64,000 nucleotides of DNA from Porcincola sp945869225 (GCF_052118625.1 NZ_JBQKGW010000015.1:1-64000); one strand, 5' to 3'; positions 25,729 to 33,259 are shown, counted from the stretch's first letter. Numbers and translations are program-made. Notes: generated from the letters alone by a model not told the origin.

Positions 25729-27321
25729 ATGGGTGAAAAATTGCTTGTGTCACCTTCGCCGCACGTCAGGGCAAAGGGGAAAACGTCGCTGATCATGCTT
25801 ATGGTGATTGCTGCGCTTCTTCCGGCCTGCGTGTACGGAGTACTGAATTTTGGAATGCATGCCCTGCTGATCCTGGTCCTTTCGACCGGATCAGCTGTTG
25901 CAGCAGAGCTTGTCTATGAGCTTGTAATGAGAAAGAAAATCACTGTGACAGACGGATCTGCCGCAGTGACAGGGCTTTTGATCGGCATGAATATGCCGCC
26001 GATGATCGCATGGTGGATACCGGTGATTGGCTCTGTGTTTGCAATCATTGTGGTGAAGCAGCTGTTCGGCGGCCTTGGCCGTAACTTTATGAACCCGGCT
26101 CTGGCAGCCCGCTGCTTTCTGGTGCTGGCGTTCTCTGCGCAGATGACTGCTTTCACGACCGGGACCGGTGTGCTGAGTCAGGTGACAGAGCCGACTGTGA
26201 CGGCGGAGACAGCTGCAGAGGCGGATGGCAAGGCCGATGAGACCGCTGGTTCAGATGCGGATTCGGCGGCGACAGCCTGGACGGAGGCGGCAGCGAAGAC
26301 CGATGCCGACTCAGCGGCGACAGCCGAGACGGAAGAAAAGGGCAAGGCAGCCGCGGCAGCGAAGATCGACGCGGACTCAGCAGCAACAGCCGAGACGGAA
26401 GAAAACAGCAAGGCAGCAGCGGCAGCGAAGACCGACGCGGACTCAGCAGCAACAGCCGAGACGGAAGAAAAGGGCAAGGCAGCCGCGGCAGCGAAGACCG
26501 ACGCCGACTCAGCAGCGACAGCCGAGACGGAAGAAAACAGCAAGGCAGCCGCGGCAGCGAAGACCGACGCCGACTCAGCGGCGACAGCCGAGACGGAAGA
26601 AAACAGCAAGGCAGCCGCGGCAGCGAAGACCGACGCCGACTCAGCGGCGACAGCCGAGACGGAAGAAAAGGGCAAGGCAGCCGCGGCAGCGAAGACTGAT
26701 GCCGACTCAGCGGCGACAGCCGAGACAGCAGATGCGGCCTCCGGCGCAACGGCCGGGACGGAGAAAGCGGCTCCGGAAGCGGAGGCTCAGGATTCCGGTA
26801 AGCTGGATGCTGTGTCGACAGCGACTCCGCTGAAGTATCTGAAGAAGGGCCAGAGCTTTGACCTGAAAGCGCTCTTCTTCGGAAACACACCTGGATCCAT
26901 CGGAGAAACCTCCGCACTGCTTCTGCTGATCGGGGGCATCTTCCTGATGCTGCTTGGCGTGATCGACTGGAGAATCCCGGTCTTCTATATTGGAAGCTTT
27001 GGCGTGCTAGTCCTGATCACTGCAGCGGCAAGGGGATATGATGCACCGCTTCAGTACATGCTTCAGGAGCTGTTTGCAGGCGGACTGATGATGGGTGCCT
27101 TCTTTATGGCGACCGACTATGTCTCTTCTCCGTATACAAAGAGCGGAAGAATCTTGTTTGCGCTGATCATCGGTGTCATGACCTGGCTCTACAGAATGTT
27201 TGGCATGTATAAGGAAGGCGTCTCCAACGCGATTATCCTCGCAAACTGCCTGACACCGCTGATCGACCGGCTGACGCGTCCTGTTGCTTTCGGAATCAGA
27301 AAGAAGGAGGCATCGTCATGA
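25729..27321 (+). CDS. rnfD: Rnf-type electron transport complex subunit D with long repeat insertion
   Basis: A 530-residue integral membrane subunit, much longer than typical RnfD (about 310-350). N-terminal helices and FGGLGRNFMNPALAARCF match the family. The flavinylation motif is DAVSTATPLKYLK, with Thr366 predicted to carry FMN. C-terminal helices include GALFM-like MGAFFMATDYVSSPYT. Between the helix ending near residue 145 and the motif there is an A/E/K/T/D-rich insert that includes six exact-length 22-residue repeats (residues 192-323). A second motif-like sequence, DAASGATAG, follows the repeats, with Thr341 a possible extra FMN site. The insert faces outside if the topology matches canonical RnfD. 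Confidence 0.88.
   Translation: MGEKLLVSPSPHVRAKGKTSLIMLMVIAALLPACVYGVLNFGMHALLILVLSTGSAVAAELVYELVMRKKITVTDGSAAVTGLLIGMNMPPMIAWWIPVIGSVFAIIVVKQLFGGLGRNFMNPALAARCFLVLAFSAQMTAFTTGTGVLSQVTEPTVTAETAAEADGKADETAGSDADSAATAWTEAAAKTDADSAATAETEEKGKAAAAAKIDADSAATAETEENSKAAAAAKTDADSAATAETEEKGKAAAAAKTDADSAATAETEENSKAAAAAKTDADSAATAETEENSKAAAAAKTDADSAATAETEEKGKAAAAAKTDADSAATAETADAASGATAGTEKAAPEAEAQDSGKLDAVSTATPLKYLKKGQSFDLKALFFGNTPGSIGETSALLLLIGGIFLMLLGVIDWRIPVFYIGSFGVLVLITAAARGYDAPLQYMLQELFAGGLMMGAFFMATDYVSSPYTKSGRILFALIIGVMTWLYRMFGMYKEGVSNAIILANCLTPLIDRLTRPVAFGIRKKEASS
26302..26697 (+). repeat. Six tandem 66-bp repeats inside rnfD
   Basis: Exactly 6 x 66 bp, with a partial seventh unit from 26698. Each unit encodes 22 residues starting DADSAATAETEE, then KGK or NSK, and ending AAAAAKT (KI in the first). 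Units alternate between the KGK and NSK types, with synonymous changes, pointing to recent unequal crossing-over. The reading frame stays open throughout. Confidence 0.95.
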
Positions 27322-27929
27322 GCAATCGTTTTTGGAAGGGAATTTTTGAGGAGAATCCGGTTCTCGTCCTGATGCTGGGCCTGTGCCCGGCACTTGGGAC
27401 GACAGCCGCTGTAAAGCCTGCTCTGGCGATGGGAATCGCAACTGCGATTGTTCTGATTGCAGTGGAGCTGGTGATGACACTTCTGAGTCATGCGGTTCCG
27501 GAGAAAGGCTTCATGGTGGTTTCTGTTCTTCTGACAGCCGTTCTGACGTCGGCTGCTGACTATGTGATGGCGCAGAACTTTCCGGAACTTCGCGAAGAAC
27601 TTGGCATCTATCTGCCGCTGATGGCGGTCAGTTCGGTGATTCTCAGCCGTGTCTGTGCAGTGTCGAAGAACGGATCACTGGCAGAAGCCCTGGGGGACTC
27701 GGTTGGCATGGGCATCGGCTTCATACTGGCACTTGCTGCGGTCAGTTCTGTGAGAGAGCTCCTTGGAGCAGGAACCTGGTTCGGCCTGCAGGTGATGCCG
27801 GAAGGATTCCAGCCGGTTGCTGCATTCTCCATGGCACCAGGAGCATTTTTCACAGTTGCGTTTCTTGCAGCTGCGATGAATATCAAAGCCCGCAGGAAGG
27901 CGTCAGAGACAGACAGGGAGGGTGAATGA
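27318..27929 (+). CDS. rnfE: Rnf-type electron transport complex subunit E, divergent
   Basis: A 203-residue membrane protein with six helices, starting in a 4-base ATGA overlap with rnfD. The first cysteine motif is kept (LMLGLCPALG, Cys23). At the second, canonical IPLIVTNC is replaced by LPLMAVSSVILSRV, so the ligand Cys is Ser106 here; an extra Cys lies at 113. The GMGIGFILALAAVSSVRELLG and PGAFFTVAFLAAAMN segments identify RnfE and not RnfA. Loss of this Cys should weaken or abolish the shared intramembrane [2Fe-2S] centre known in Rnf/Nqr. It overlaps rnfA by 4 bases. Confidence 0.85.
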   Translation: MSNRFWKGIFEENPVLVLMLGLCPALGTTAAVKPALAMGIATAIVLIAVELVMTLLSHAVPEKGFMVVSVLLTAVLTSAADYVMAQNFPELREELGIYLPLMAVSSVILSRVCAVSKNGSLAEALGDSVGMGIGFILALAAVSSVRELLGAGTWFGLQVMPEGFQPVAAFSMAPGAFFTVAFLAAAMNIKARRKASETDREGE

Positions 27930-28498
27930 TGAATTATGTCGTGTTCGCGGTTGAAGCCGCCCTCATCAGCAACATTGCGCTGAGCTATTTCCTTGGACTG
28001 TCTCCATTTCCGGAGATCGGGAAGAACAAAAAGCAGACGTGCGTCGGTGCGCTGGCGATGGTTATTGTGATGACGCTTTCCAGCCTCATCTGCGGGGTGA
28101 TATACCGTTATATCCTGGTTCCGGCAAATGCTGAGCAGGTAAAGACTCTTGTATTCGTAGTGGTCATCCTTGCGGCATCCGGACTGCTTGCGCTGCTTCT
28201 TCGAAAGCGGACTGATGCGCTGGAAGCGGGAAAGCCGTTTCCTGTTCTGGCGGTCAATACGGCTGTGCTTGGTACGGTACTGGTCATCGTACAGAATGAC
28301 TACAGTGTTCTGAATGGAACGTTTTACGGATTCATGGCAGCTGTGGGATATCTGATTGTCATTGCAATGCTGTCGGCAATCGACGATGAGCTGAAATACA
28401 GTGATGTACCGAAGTCCTTCAGAGGGGTTCCGATTCTCCTTGTAGCAGCAGGACTGATGGCCATTGCATTTCACGGGATTGAGGTTCTTGGCGGCTGA
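27926..28498 (+). CDS. rnfA: Rnf-type electron transport complex subunit A, divergent (no cluster cysteines)
   Basis: A 190-residue, six-helix membrane protein. Compared from memory with E. coli RsxA, FLGLCPFMGVSKK becomes FLGLSPFPEIGKN (Cys to Ser26) and TTNCAVLG becomes AVNTAVLG (Cys to Thr112). Both cysteines that bind the intramembrane [2Fe-2S] cluster are therefore replaced. The rest is clearly RnfA, for example YGFMAAVGYLIVIAML and DVPKSFRGVPILLVAAGLMAIAF (positions about 144-182). It is the last Rnf gene: RnfB would normally come next, but only 102 bp separate it from the lipoprotein gene. Confidence 0.85.
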   Translation: MMNYVVFAVEAALISNIALSYFLGLSPFPEIGKNKKQTCVGALAMVIVMTLSSLICGVIYRYILVPANAEQVKTLVFVVVILAASGLLALLLRKRTDALEAGKPFPVLAVNTAVLGTVLVIVQNDYSVLNGTFYGFMAAVGYLIVIAMLSAIDDELKYSDVPKSFRGVPILLVAAGLMAIAFHGIEVLGG

Positions 28499-28508
28499 TA
28501 AACTGCAA

Positions 28509-28537
28509 TTGATTTTCGGCGAAATGTATGGAATAAT
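28509..28537 (+). promoter_or_regulatory. Possible separate promoter for the lipoprotein gene
   Basis: TTGATT at 28509-28514, 17-base spacer, AATAAT at 28532-28537; five of six -10 positions fit. No terminator is seen after rnfA, so co-transcription with rnf is also possible. Confidence 0.45.
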
Positions 28538-28600
28538 ATACAGGATAGATGCAGGTTCTAATAGGAACTGTACCAGAAGAAAACAGGAGGTTTGTGCATT

Positions 28601-30220
28601 ATGAAGAATCGTATTGTAGCAGCTGTTCTTGCTGTCATGGTAGCCGGAGCGCTGACTGCGTGCAGCAGCGGTTCCAAGACAGAGTCGACAACACAGACGA
28701 CTGCACAGGCAACAACGCAGGCTGCGAAGGAAACCCAGGCGAAGACGACTGAGGCGAAGCCAGCAGCTGAGACAAAGACATCCGAGGCAAAGACGACCGA
28801 GGCGAAAGCAACCGAGGCAAAGACAACCGAGGCAAAGACGACTGAGGCGAAAGCAACCGAGGCAAAGACGACCGAGGCGAAGGAAACTGAGACGAAGGCA
28901 ACCGAGGCAAAGACGACCGAGGCGAAGGAAACTGAGACGAAGGTAACCGAGGCAAAGACGACCGAGGCGAAGACAACCGAGGCAAAGACAACTGAGGCTG
29001 CTGAGACGGAGGCTGAGAAGAAGCTTCCGGAGGAGGCTCAGTACACGATCTATAACCAGACCGGTGAGAAGGTTACGGAGATCAAGTTCACACGCAACGA
29101 CACCGGAAAGGTTGCGCTTGACGAGAAGAGCGGACTGGCTGACGGCGCATCCACTGTCCTCAAGATCAAGAAGGATTCGACTGTCACAGACAAGACATCC
29201 TTTACCTTCTCCTTCACGACGGAGGGCGGATATACGGCAGAGTACAAGACCCTCGGATTCGAGGTTGCTCCGATGACCCTGATCGCAGAGGACGCAAAGA
29301 GCGGCGCAACTCCGTTCAAGTTTGAGGCTCCGGCTGAGGGCGTTTCCACCGAGGCGTCCACCGAGGCGTCTACCGAGGCTGAGAAGGCAGCTGAGGCAAA
29401 GACAACCGAGAAGGCAACTGAAGCAAAGGCAACTGAGAAGGCGACCGAGAAGGCAACTGAGAAGGCGACCGAGAAGGCAACTGAGAAGGCAGCGGGAGCT
29501 GTGGAGACGGAAGCTGCAACGGAGGCAGAGAAAGAGAAGAAGAAACTTCCGGACAAGGCAGAGTACACGTTCAACAATAAGACTGGCGAGCAGGTTACGG
29601 AGATTAAGCTGGTGGACAATACGTCCAAGAAGGTTGTAGAGGACCTGAAGGACGGACTGGAAGACGGCAAGTCCGTTAAGGTTTCCATCAAAAAGGACAG
29701 CAGCATCACGGACAAGACTTCCTATACGCTGACCTTCACCACAAAGAGCGGGTACAAGGCAGAGTACAAGACCCTTGGCTTCGAGGTTGCAGGAATCAAC
29801 TTGATCGCAGAAGATGCAAAGAGCGGCGCAACGCCGATCGAGTTTGTTCCGGAAGCTGAGACCGAGGCAGAGACTGAGGCTGCAACGGAGGCAGAGGAAG
29901 AGAAGAAGGAACTTCCGGACAAGGCAGAGTATACCTTCAACAATGCGACCGGTGAGAAGGTCACAGAGATCAAGCTGGTCGACAATACATCCAAGAAGGT
30001 TGTAGAGGATCTGAAGGACGGACTGGAAGACGGCAAGACTGTGAAGGTCTCCATCGACAAGGACAGCAGCATTACGGACAAGACTTCCTACACGCTGACA
30101 TTCACCACGAAGAGCGGGTATAAGGCTGAGTACAAGACACTTGGCTTTGAGGTTGCGACCATCAAGCTGATCTCTGAAGATGCGAAGAGCGGTGCAACAC
30201 CGATCGAGTTCGAGAAGTAA
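28601..30220 (+). CDS. Exported lipoprotein with three repeated domains, each ending in a DAKSGATP motif
   Basis: A 539-residue surface lipoprotein with lipobox LTAC (Cys21). Residues 59-133 are fifteen TEAK-type pentapeptides. Three homologous domains of about 97 residues begin near 141, 315 and 437, with pattern YTxxNxTGExVTEIK, a GLxDG turn, SGYKAEYKTLGFEV, then LIAEDAKSGATP. Linkers are TEA/TEKA-rich. The DAKSGAT motifs (D231, D405, D527; Thr237, 411, 533) fit the ApbE flavinylation pattern D-x-x-[ST]-[GAS]-A-T, although the domain is not the usual FMN-binding fold, so chance cannot be excluded. Domains 2 and 3 are close duplicates, 122 residues apart. Its place after rnfA and near apbE suggests a surface electron carrier. 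AGGAGG lies before the ATG. Confidence 0.8.
   Translation: MKNRIVAAVLAVMVAGALTACSSGSKTESTTQTTAQATTQAAKETQAKTTEAKPAAETKTSEAKTTEAKATEAKTTEAKTTEAKATEAKTTEAKETETKATEAKTTEAKETETKVTEAKTTEAKTTEAKTTEAAETEAEKKLPEEAQYTIYNQTGEKVTEIKFTRNDTGKVALDEKSGLADGASTVLKIKKDSTVTDKTSFTFSFTTEGGYTAEYKTLGFEVAPMTLIAEDAKSGATPFKFEAPAEGVSTEASTEASTEAEKAAEAKTTEKATEAKATEKATEKATEKATEKATEKAAGAVETEAATEAEKEKKKLPDKAEYTFNNKTGEQVTEIKLVDNTSKKVVEDLKDGLEDGKSVKVSIKKDSSITDKTSYTLTFTTKSGYKAEYKTLGFEVAGINLIAEDAKSGATPIEFVPEAETEAETEAATEAEEEKKELPDKAEYTFNNATGEKVTEIKLVDNTSKKVVEDLKDGLEDGKTVKVSIDKDSSITDKTSYTLTFTTKSGYKAEYKTLGFEVATIKLISEDAKSGATPIEFEK
28775..28999 (+). repeat. Fifteen tandem 15-bp units encoding the TEAK spacer
   Basis: Fifteen consecutive pentapeptide codon blocks, mostly KTTEA or KATEA with two KETET. 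Synonymous third positions vary. They encode a flexible charged stalk between the lipid anchor and domain 1. Confidence 0.9.
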
Positions 30221-30285
30221 ACTATCCGGAGCAATAAAGAAACAGGCATCTCAGCCTGGAGACTTCAGGCTGACCGGCGTTATAG

Positions 30286-30322
30286 AATCCTGCGGGAATT
30301 GTTCATCCCGCAGGATTTTTTT
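30286..30322 (+). terminator. Terminator of the rnf/lipoprotein unit
   Basis: AATCCTGCGGGA (30286-30297) pairs perfectly with TCCCGCAGGATT (30306-30317), with seven T residues at 30316-30322. A smaller stem TCAGCCTG/CAGGCTGA sits just upstream (about 30251-30271). Confidence 0.92.
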
Positions 30323-30350
30323 GTCAGAGAGTACCTGAAAGAAATAAGAA

Positions 30351-30407
30351 TTGACACAGCGGGAATGTAGTCGTATAGTAAACATATGAACAGATGCTCA
30401 TATGTTT
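30351..30407 (+). promoter_or_regulatory. ArsR/CadC-type promoter and operator of the metal-export operon
   Basis: TTGACA at 30351-30356, 17-base spacer, TATAGT at 30374-30379. Directly after the -10 is an inverted repeat, AAACATATGA (30380-30389) and TCATATGTTT (30398-30407). The inner words TGAACA and TGCTCA match the ATATGAACA-type operator of ArsR/SmtB/CadC repressors. It lies over the transcription start, so the repressor would block initiation. The rest of 30408-30534 is untranslated leader with no other feature seen. Confidence 0.8.
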
Positions 30408-30534
30408 GTGAAAACATTCTGATACACAGGAGAGCAATACAGGAGAGCAGAGAAGCAGAGCAGGCATGCCGTTCAGAAAGGAACGCCGGTGGTGCTGTCT
30501 GTAGAAAAATAGAGAGGGAAGGGAGGAGATGAAG

Positions 30535-30897
30535 ATGGCGGAGTGCGATGTGGATCTGTGTGAGGTCCGGGAGGTTCACCAGGAAAAGGTTTCAGAGATT
30601 ACGGCGAAGATGCCGGAGGAGGATGAGCTTTACGACCTGGCGGAACTGTTCAAGGTGTTCGGGGACTCGACTAGGATGAGAATCCTGTTTGCCCTGTTTG
30701 AGGCGGATATCTGCGTATGTGACCTCGCGCAGGCGCTTGGAATGACACAGTCGGCGGTTTCACACCAGCTGCGGATTCTGCGGCAGGCCAGGCTTGTTAG
30801 CAGCAGACGGGAAGGAAAGCAGGTTATTTATTTCCTGACAGATGAGCATGTCAGGACGATCATCGACAAGGGAAGAGAGCATATTGAGGAAGACTGA
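30535..30897 (+). CDS. ArsR/SmtB-family metal-responsive repressor (CadC-like)
   Basis: A 120-residue winged-helix repressor. Two metal sites are visible. The N-terminal CDVDLC plus ADICVCDLA on the DNA-binding helix gives the cysteine set of CadC (Cd/Pb/Zn type). The C-terminal helix has DEHVRTIIDKGREHIEE, the D-x-H-x10-H-x2-E zinc site of SmtB/CzrA. The HTH is TQSAVSHQLRILRQARLV. The start is ATG 30535, since GGGAGGAG at 30521-30528 is too close to the ATG at 30529. It heads the operon with the HMA protein and P-ATPase and has its own operator upstream. Confidence 0.9.
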   Translation: MAECDVDLCEVREVHQEKVSEITAKMPEEDELYDLAELFKVFGDSTRMRILFALFEADICVCDLAQALGMTQSAVSHQLRILRQARLVSSRREGKQVIYFLTDEHVRTIIDKGREHIEED

Positions 30898-30957
30898 CGA
30901 GGAGACCGCAGGACGCCTCGGATGACATGACATGGCAGATAAAGGGGGATACAAGTG

Positions 30958-31176
30958 ATGAAGAAAAAGTTCGGGTGCGAAGTAGACTGTGCAAACTGTG
31001 CGGCAAAGCTTGAGGATGCGATCCGGAAGGTGGATGGCGTTGAAGCGTGCAGTGTCAATTTTCTGACGCAGAAACTGACATTAACGGCTCCGGATGACCG
31101 GTTTGACGAGGTCCTTCAGGCAGTTGTGAAAAAGGCAAAGCACATCGAGCCGGACACTGTGATCCATATCGGCTGA
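30958..31176 (+). CDS. Stand-alone heavy-metal-associated (HMA) domain protein
   Basis: A 72-residue HMA/ferredoxin-like metal chaperone. The binding loop is EVDCANCAAKLE (Cys-x-x-Cys), followed by a KVDGVEACSVNFLTQKLTL strand pair. The acidic residue next to the Cys pair points to divalent Zn/Cd and not Cu(I). It probably supplies metal to the P-ATPase encoded 15 bases later, which lacks an N-terminal HMA domain. AAAGGGGG precedes the ATG. Confidence 0.88.
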   Translation: MKKKFGCEVDCANCAAKLEDAIRKVDGVEACSVNFLTQKLTLTAPDDRFDEVLQAVVKKAKHIEPDTVIHIG

Positions 31177-31191
31177 GAAAAGGGGACGGAC

Positions 31192-33129
31192 ATGACGAAG
31201 AAGGAGCATCGGACACTTATCCGGATTATTGTGACGCTGATCTGGTTCGCTGCTTTGCTGGCAACAGACCACGCAGGACTTCTGAGAGGAGCCGGGACGT
31301 ATGGAAGATTTCTGCTATACTTTCTGCCTTATCTGCTGATCGGCTATGACGTATTGCTGAAGGCACTGAGGAATATCATCCGGGGACAGGTGTTTGACGA
31401 GCATTTTCTGATGATGATCGCAACCTTTGCAGCCTTCGGACTTGGTCTGATGGGGGATGAGGCTTATTCAGAGGCCCTTGCAGTCATGCTGTTCTATCAG
31501 ATCGGGGAATTGTTCCAGGATGTTGCGGTTGGGAAGTCCAGAAAATCAATTGCCGACATGATGAGCATCGCCCCTGAGAGTGCGAATGTCGAGCGGAACG
31601 GCAGGGTTGAGGTCGTGGATCCGGAGGAAGCTCATATCGGGGATATCCTGCTGATTAAGGCGGGTGAGAAGGTGCCGCTGGATGGAACTGTCATTGAAGG
31701 AGAATCCTACCTGAATACAGCTGCGCTGACAGGTGAGTCGGTGCCGCGCCGCGTAAAGGCGGGGGATCCGGTCATTTCCGGCTGCGTGAACGGAGAGGGG
31801 ACGCTCCGGGTGCGTGTGGAAAAGGAGTATGAGGACTCCACGGTTGCGCGGATTCTGGATCTGGTGGAGAATGCGAGTTCCAGAAAGGCACGCCTGGAAA
31901 ACTTTATCACAAGGTTTGCACGCGTCTATACGCCGGTTGTCACGATCGGTGCAGTCCTGCTGGCTGTGCTTCCTCCGCTTTTTCACATCGGAGGTCTGAC
32001 ATATGCGGACTCAATCAGAAGGGCCTGCAATTTCCTGATTGTCTCATGCCCCTGCGCACTTGTCATTTCGGTGCCCCTCGGCTTTTTCGGCGGGATCGGC
32101 GCCTCTTCGAAGATCGGTGTGCTGGTTAAGGGAAGCAATTACCTGGAGGCTGCATCCGGTCTGTCAACGCTTGTCTTTGACAAGACGGGGACGCTGACAA
32201 AGGGAGAGTTCCGGGTGCAGAAGGTTGTTCCGTCTGCCGGGGAATCCGACACTCAGAATCTGCTTGGCACTCCTGAGGAGGCGCAGCGCAGGCTTCTTGA
32301 GACTGCGGCATTGGGAGAGAGCTATTCCAATCACCCGATTGCACGGTCGATCCGGGAGGCTTTGGGTGAGAATACAAGTCTTGACACCGCAAGAGTGACA
32401 GATGCAAAGGAGGCTGCAGGACATGGAATCGAAGCGCTTCTGGATGGCAAGAAGCTTCTGATTGGAAACCTGTCGCTCATGACATCGAATCATATCGACG
32501 CAAAGCCGGCAGAAGAGCCGGGGACCATCATCTATACAGCACTGGACGGTCATTACCTGGGATATATCGTGATCAGCGACACGGTGAAGGAAGGCGCGAA
32601 GGAAGCCATCCGGGAGATCAAGGAAGCCGGTGTATCCAAGACGGTGATGCTGACCGGAGACAGGAAAGGTGCGGCTGTTCAGGTCGCAGAGACGCTTGGA
32701 ATCGACGATGTTCACAGCGACCTTCTTCCGGCAGACAAGGTTTCGGAGGTTGAAAAGCTGATTGCAGAAGCCGGAAAAGCCGGCGGAAAGCTCGGGTTTG
32801 TCGGTGACGGGATCAACGACGCACCGGTTCTGATGCGGGCGGATGTCGGGTTCGCCATGGGAGCTCTTGGCAGTGACGCGGCGATTGAGGCTGCGGATAT
32901 TGTCCTTATGGATGACGATATCCGGAAGATTGCGAAGGTGATCCGGATTGCCAGAAAGACGATGCGGATTGTGAAATCTAACGTTGTGTTTGCGATAGCA
33001 GTCAAGCTGCTGATTCTGGCGCTCTCCGTCTTTGGGCTGGCTTCCATGTGGGCGGCTGTCTTCGGGGATGTTGGCGTCGCGATTCTCTGCATTCTGAATT
33101 CCATGCGGACACTGCATGAGTCACGCTGA
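31192..33129 (+). CDS. Zn/Cd/Pb-type P1B ATPase (metal efflux)
   Basis: A 645-residue membrane ATPase that exports divalent metal. Seen are the actuator motif LTGESVPR, the ion-site SCPCALVISVP, the phosphorylation site DKTGTLTKGE, the nucleotide HP motif SYSNHPIA, and the hinge GDGINDAPVL. The last helices contain SVFGLASMWAAVFGDVGVAIL, whose Asp completes the Zn/Cd site in ZntA/CadA. There are eight predicted helices and no HMA domain, as that function is split off into the preceding gene. Expression should follow release of the ArsR-type repressor. Confidence 0.92.
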   Translation: MTKKEHRTLIRIIVTLIWFAALLATDHAGLLRGAGTYGRFLLYFLPYLLIGYDVLLKALRNIIRGQVFDEHFLMMIATFAAFGLGLMGDEAYSEALAVMLFYQIGELFQDVAVGKSRKSIADMMSIAPESANVERNGRVEVVDPEEAHIGDILLIKAGEKVPLDGTVIEGESYLNTAALTGESVPRRVKAGDPVISGCVNGEGTLRVRVEKEYEDSTVARILDLVENASSRKARLENFITRFARVYTPVVTIGAVLLAVLPPLFHIGGLTYADSIRRACNFLIVSCPCALVISVPLGFFGGIGASSKIGVLVKGSNYLEAASGLSTLVFDKTGTLTKGEFRVQKVVPSAGESDTQNLLGTPEEAQRRLLETAALGESYSNHPIARSIREALGENTSLDTARVTDAKEAAGHGIEALLDGKKLLIGNLSLMTSNHIDAKPAEEPGTIIYTALDGHYLGYIVISDTVKEGAKEAIREIKEAGVSKTVMLTGDRKGAAVQVAETLGIDDVHSDLLPADKVSEVEKLIAEAGKAGGKLGFVGDGINDAPVLMRADVGFAMGALGSDAAIEAADIVLMDDDIRKIAKVIRIARKTMRIVKSNVVFAIAVKLLILALSVFGLASMWAAVFGDVGVAILCILNSMRTLHESR

Positions 33130-33133
33130 GAAT

Positions 33134-33178
33134 ATGCCCTTCCGGTTGGCATGGGTCATCCGGAGGGGCATTCTTGTT
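33134..33178 (+). terminator. Terminator after the P-ATPase gene
   Basis: ATGCCCTTCCGG (33134-33145) pairs with CCGGAGGGGCAT (33160-33171) with one wobble, followed by TTCTTGTT. Confidence 0.75.
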
Positions 33179-33186
33179 GAAGGTGG

Positions 33187-33231
33187 GCCAGAAGCATGAT
33201 GCATGCTTGCTTGTATATCATGGCTTCTGGC
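33187..33231 (+). repeat. Second hairpin downstream of the terminator
   Basis: GCCAGAAGCATGAT (33187-33200) pairs with ATCATGGCTTCTGGC (33217-33231), interrupted by a single bulged base. It directly precedes copy B of the intergenic repeat. No gene lies between 33130 and 33377. Confidence 0.6.
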
Positions 33232-33240
33232 GACCGGGCA

Positions 33241-33259
33241 TCATCGGGTGCGGAGTACG
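33241..33259 (+). repeat. Intergenic hairpin repeat, copy B
   Basis: TCATCGGGTGCGGAGTACG, one base different from copy A (3622-3640). The GTGC/GTAC stem keeps pairing through a G-U wobble. It is followed by AGAT, as in copy C. Confidence 0.65.

Noticed and set aside
26153..26917. Repetitive Ser/Arg/Leu-rich minus-strand frame and a second Arg-rich plus-strand frame over the 66-bp repeats
   Set aside because: Frames stay open only because the 66-bp unit is a multiple of three without stops; the rnfD frame alone joins conserved sequence on both sides.
28499..28600. Remnant of rnfB or rnfG after rnfA
   Set aside because: Only 102 bp with a possible promoter and no coding similarity in any frame.
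26302..28999. Tandem repeats as a CRISPR array
   Set aside because: Units are contiguous without variable spacers and are in-frame protein repeats.
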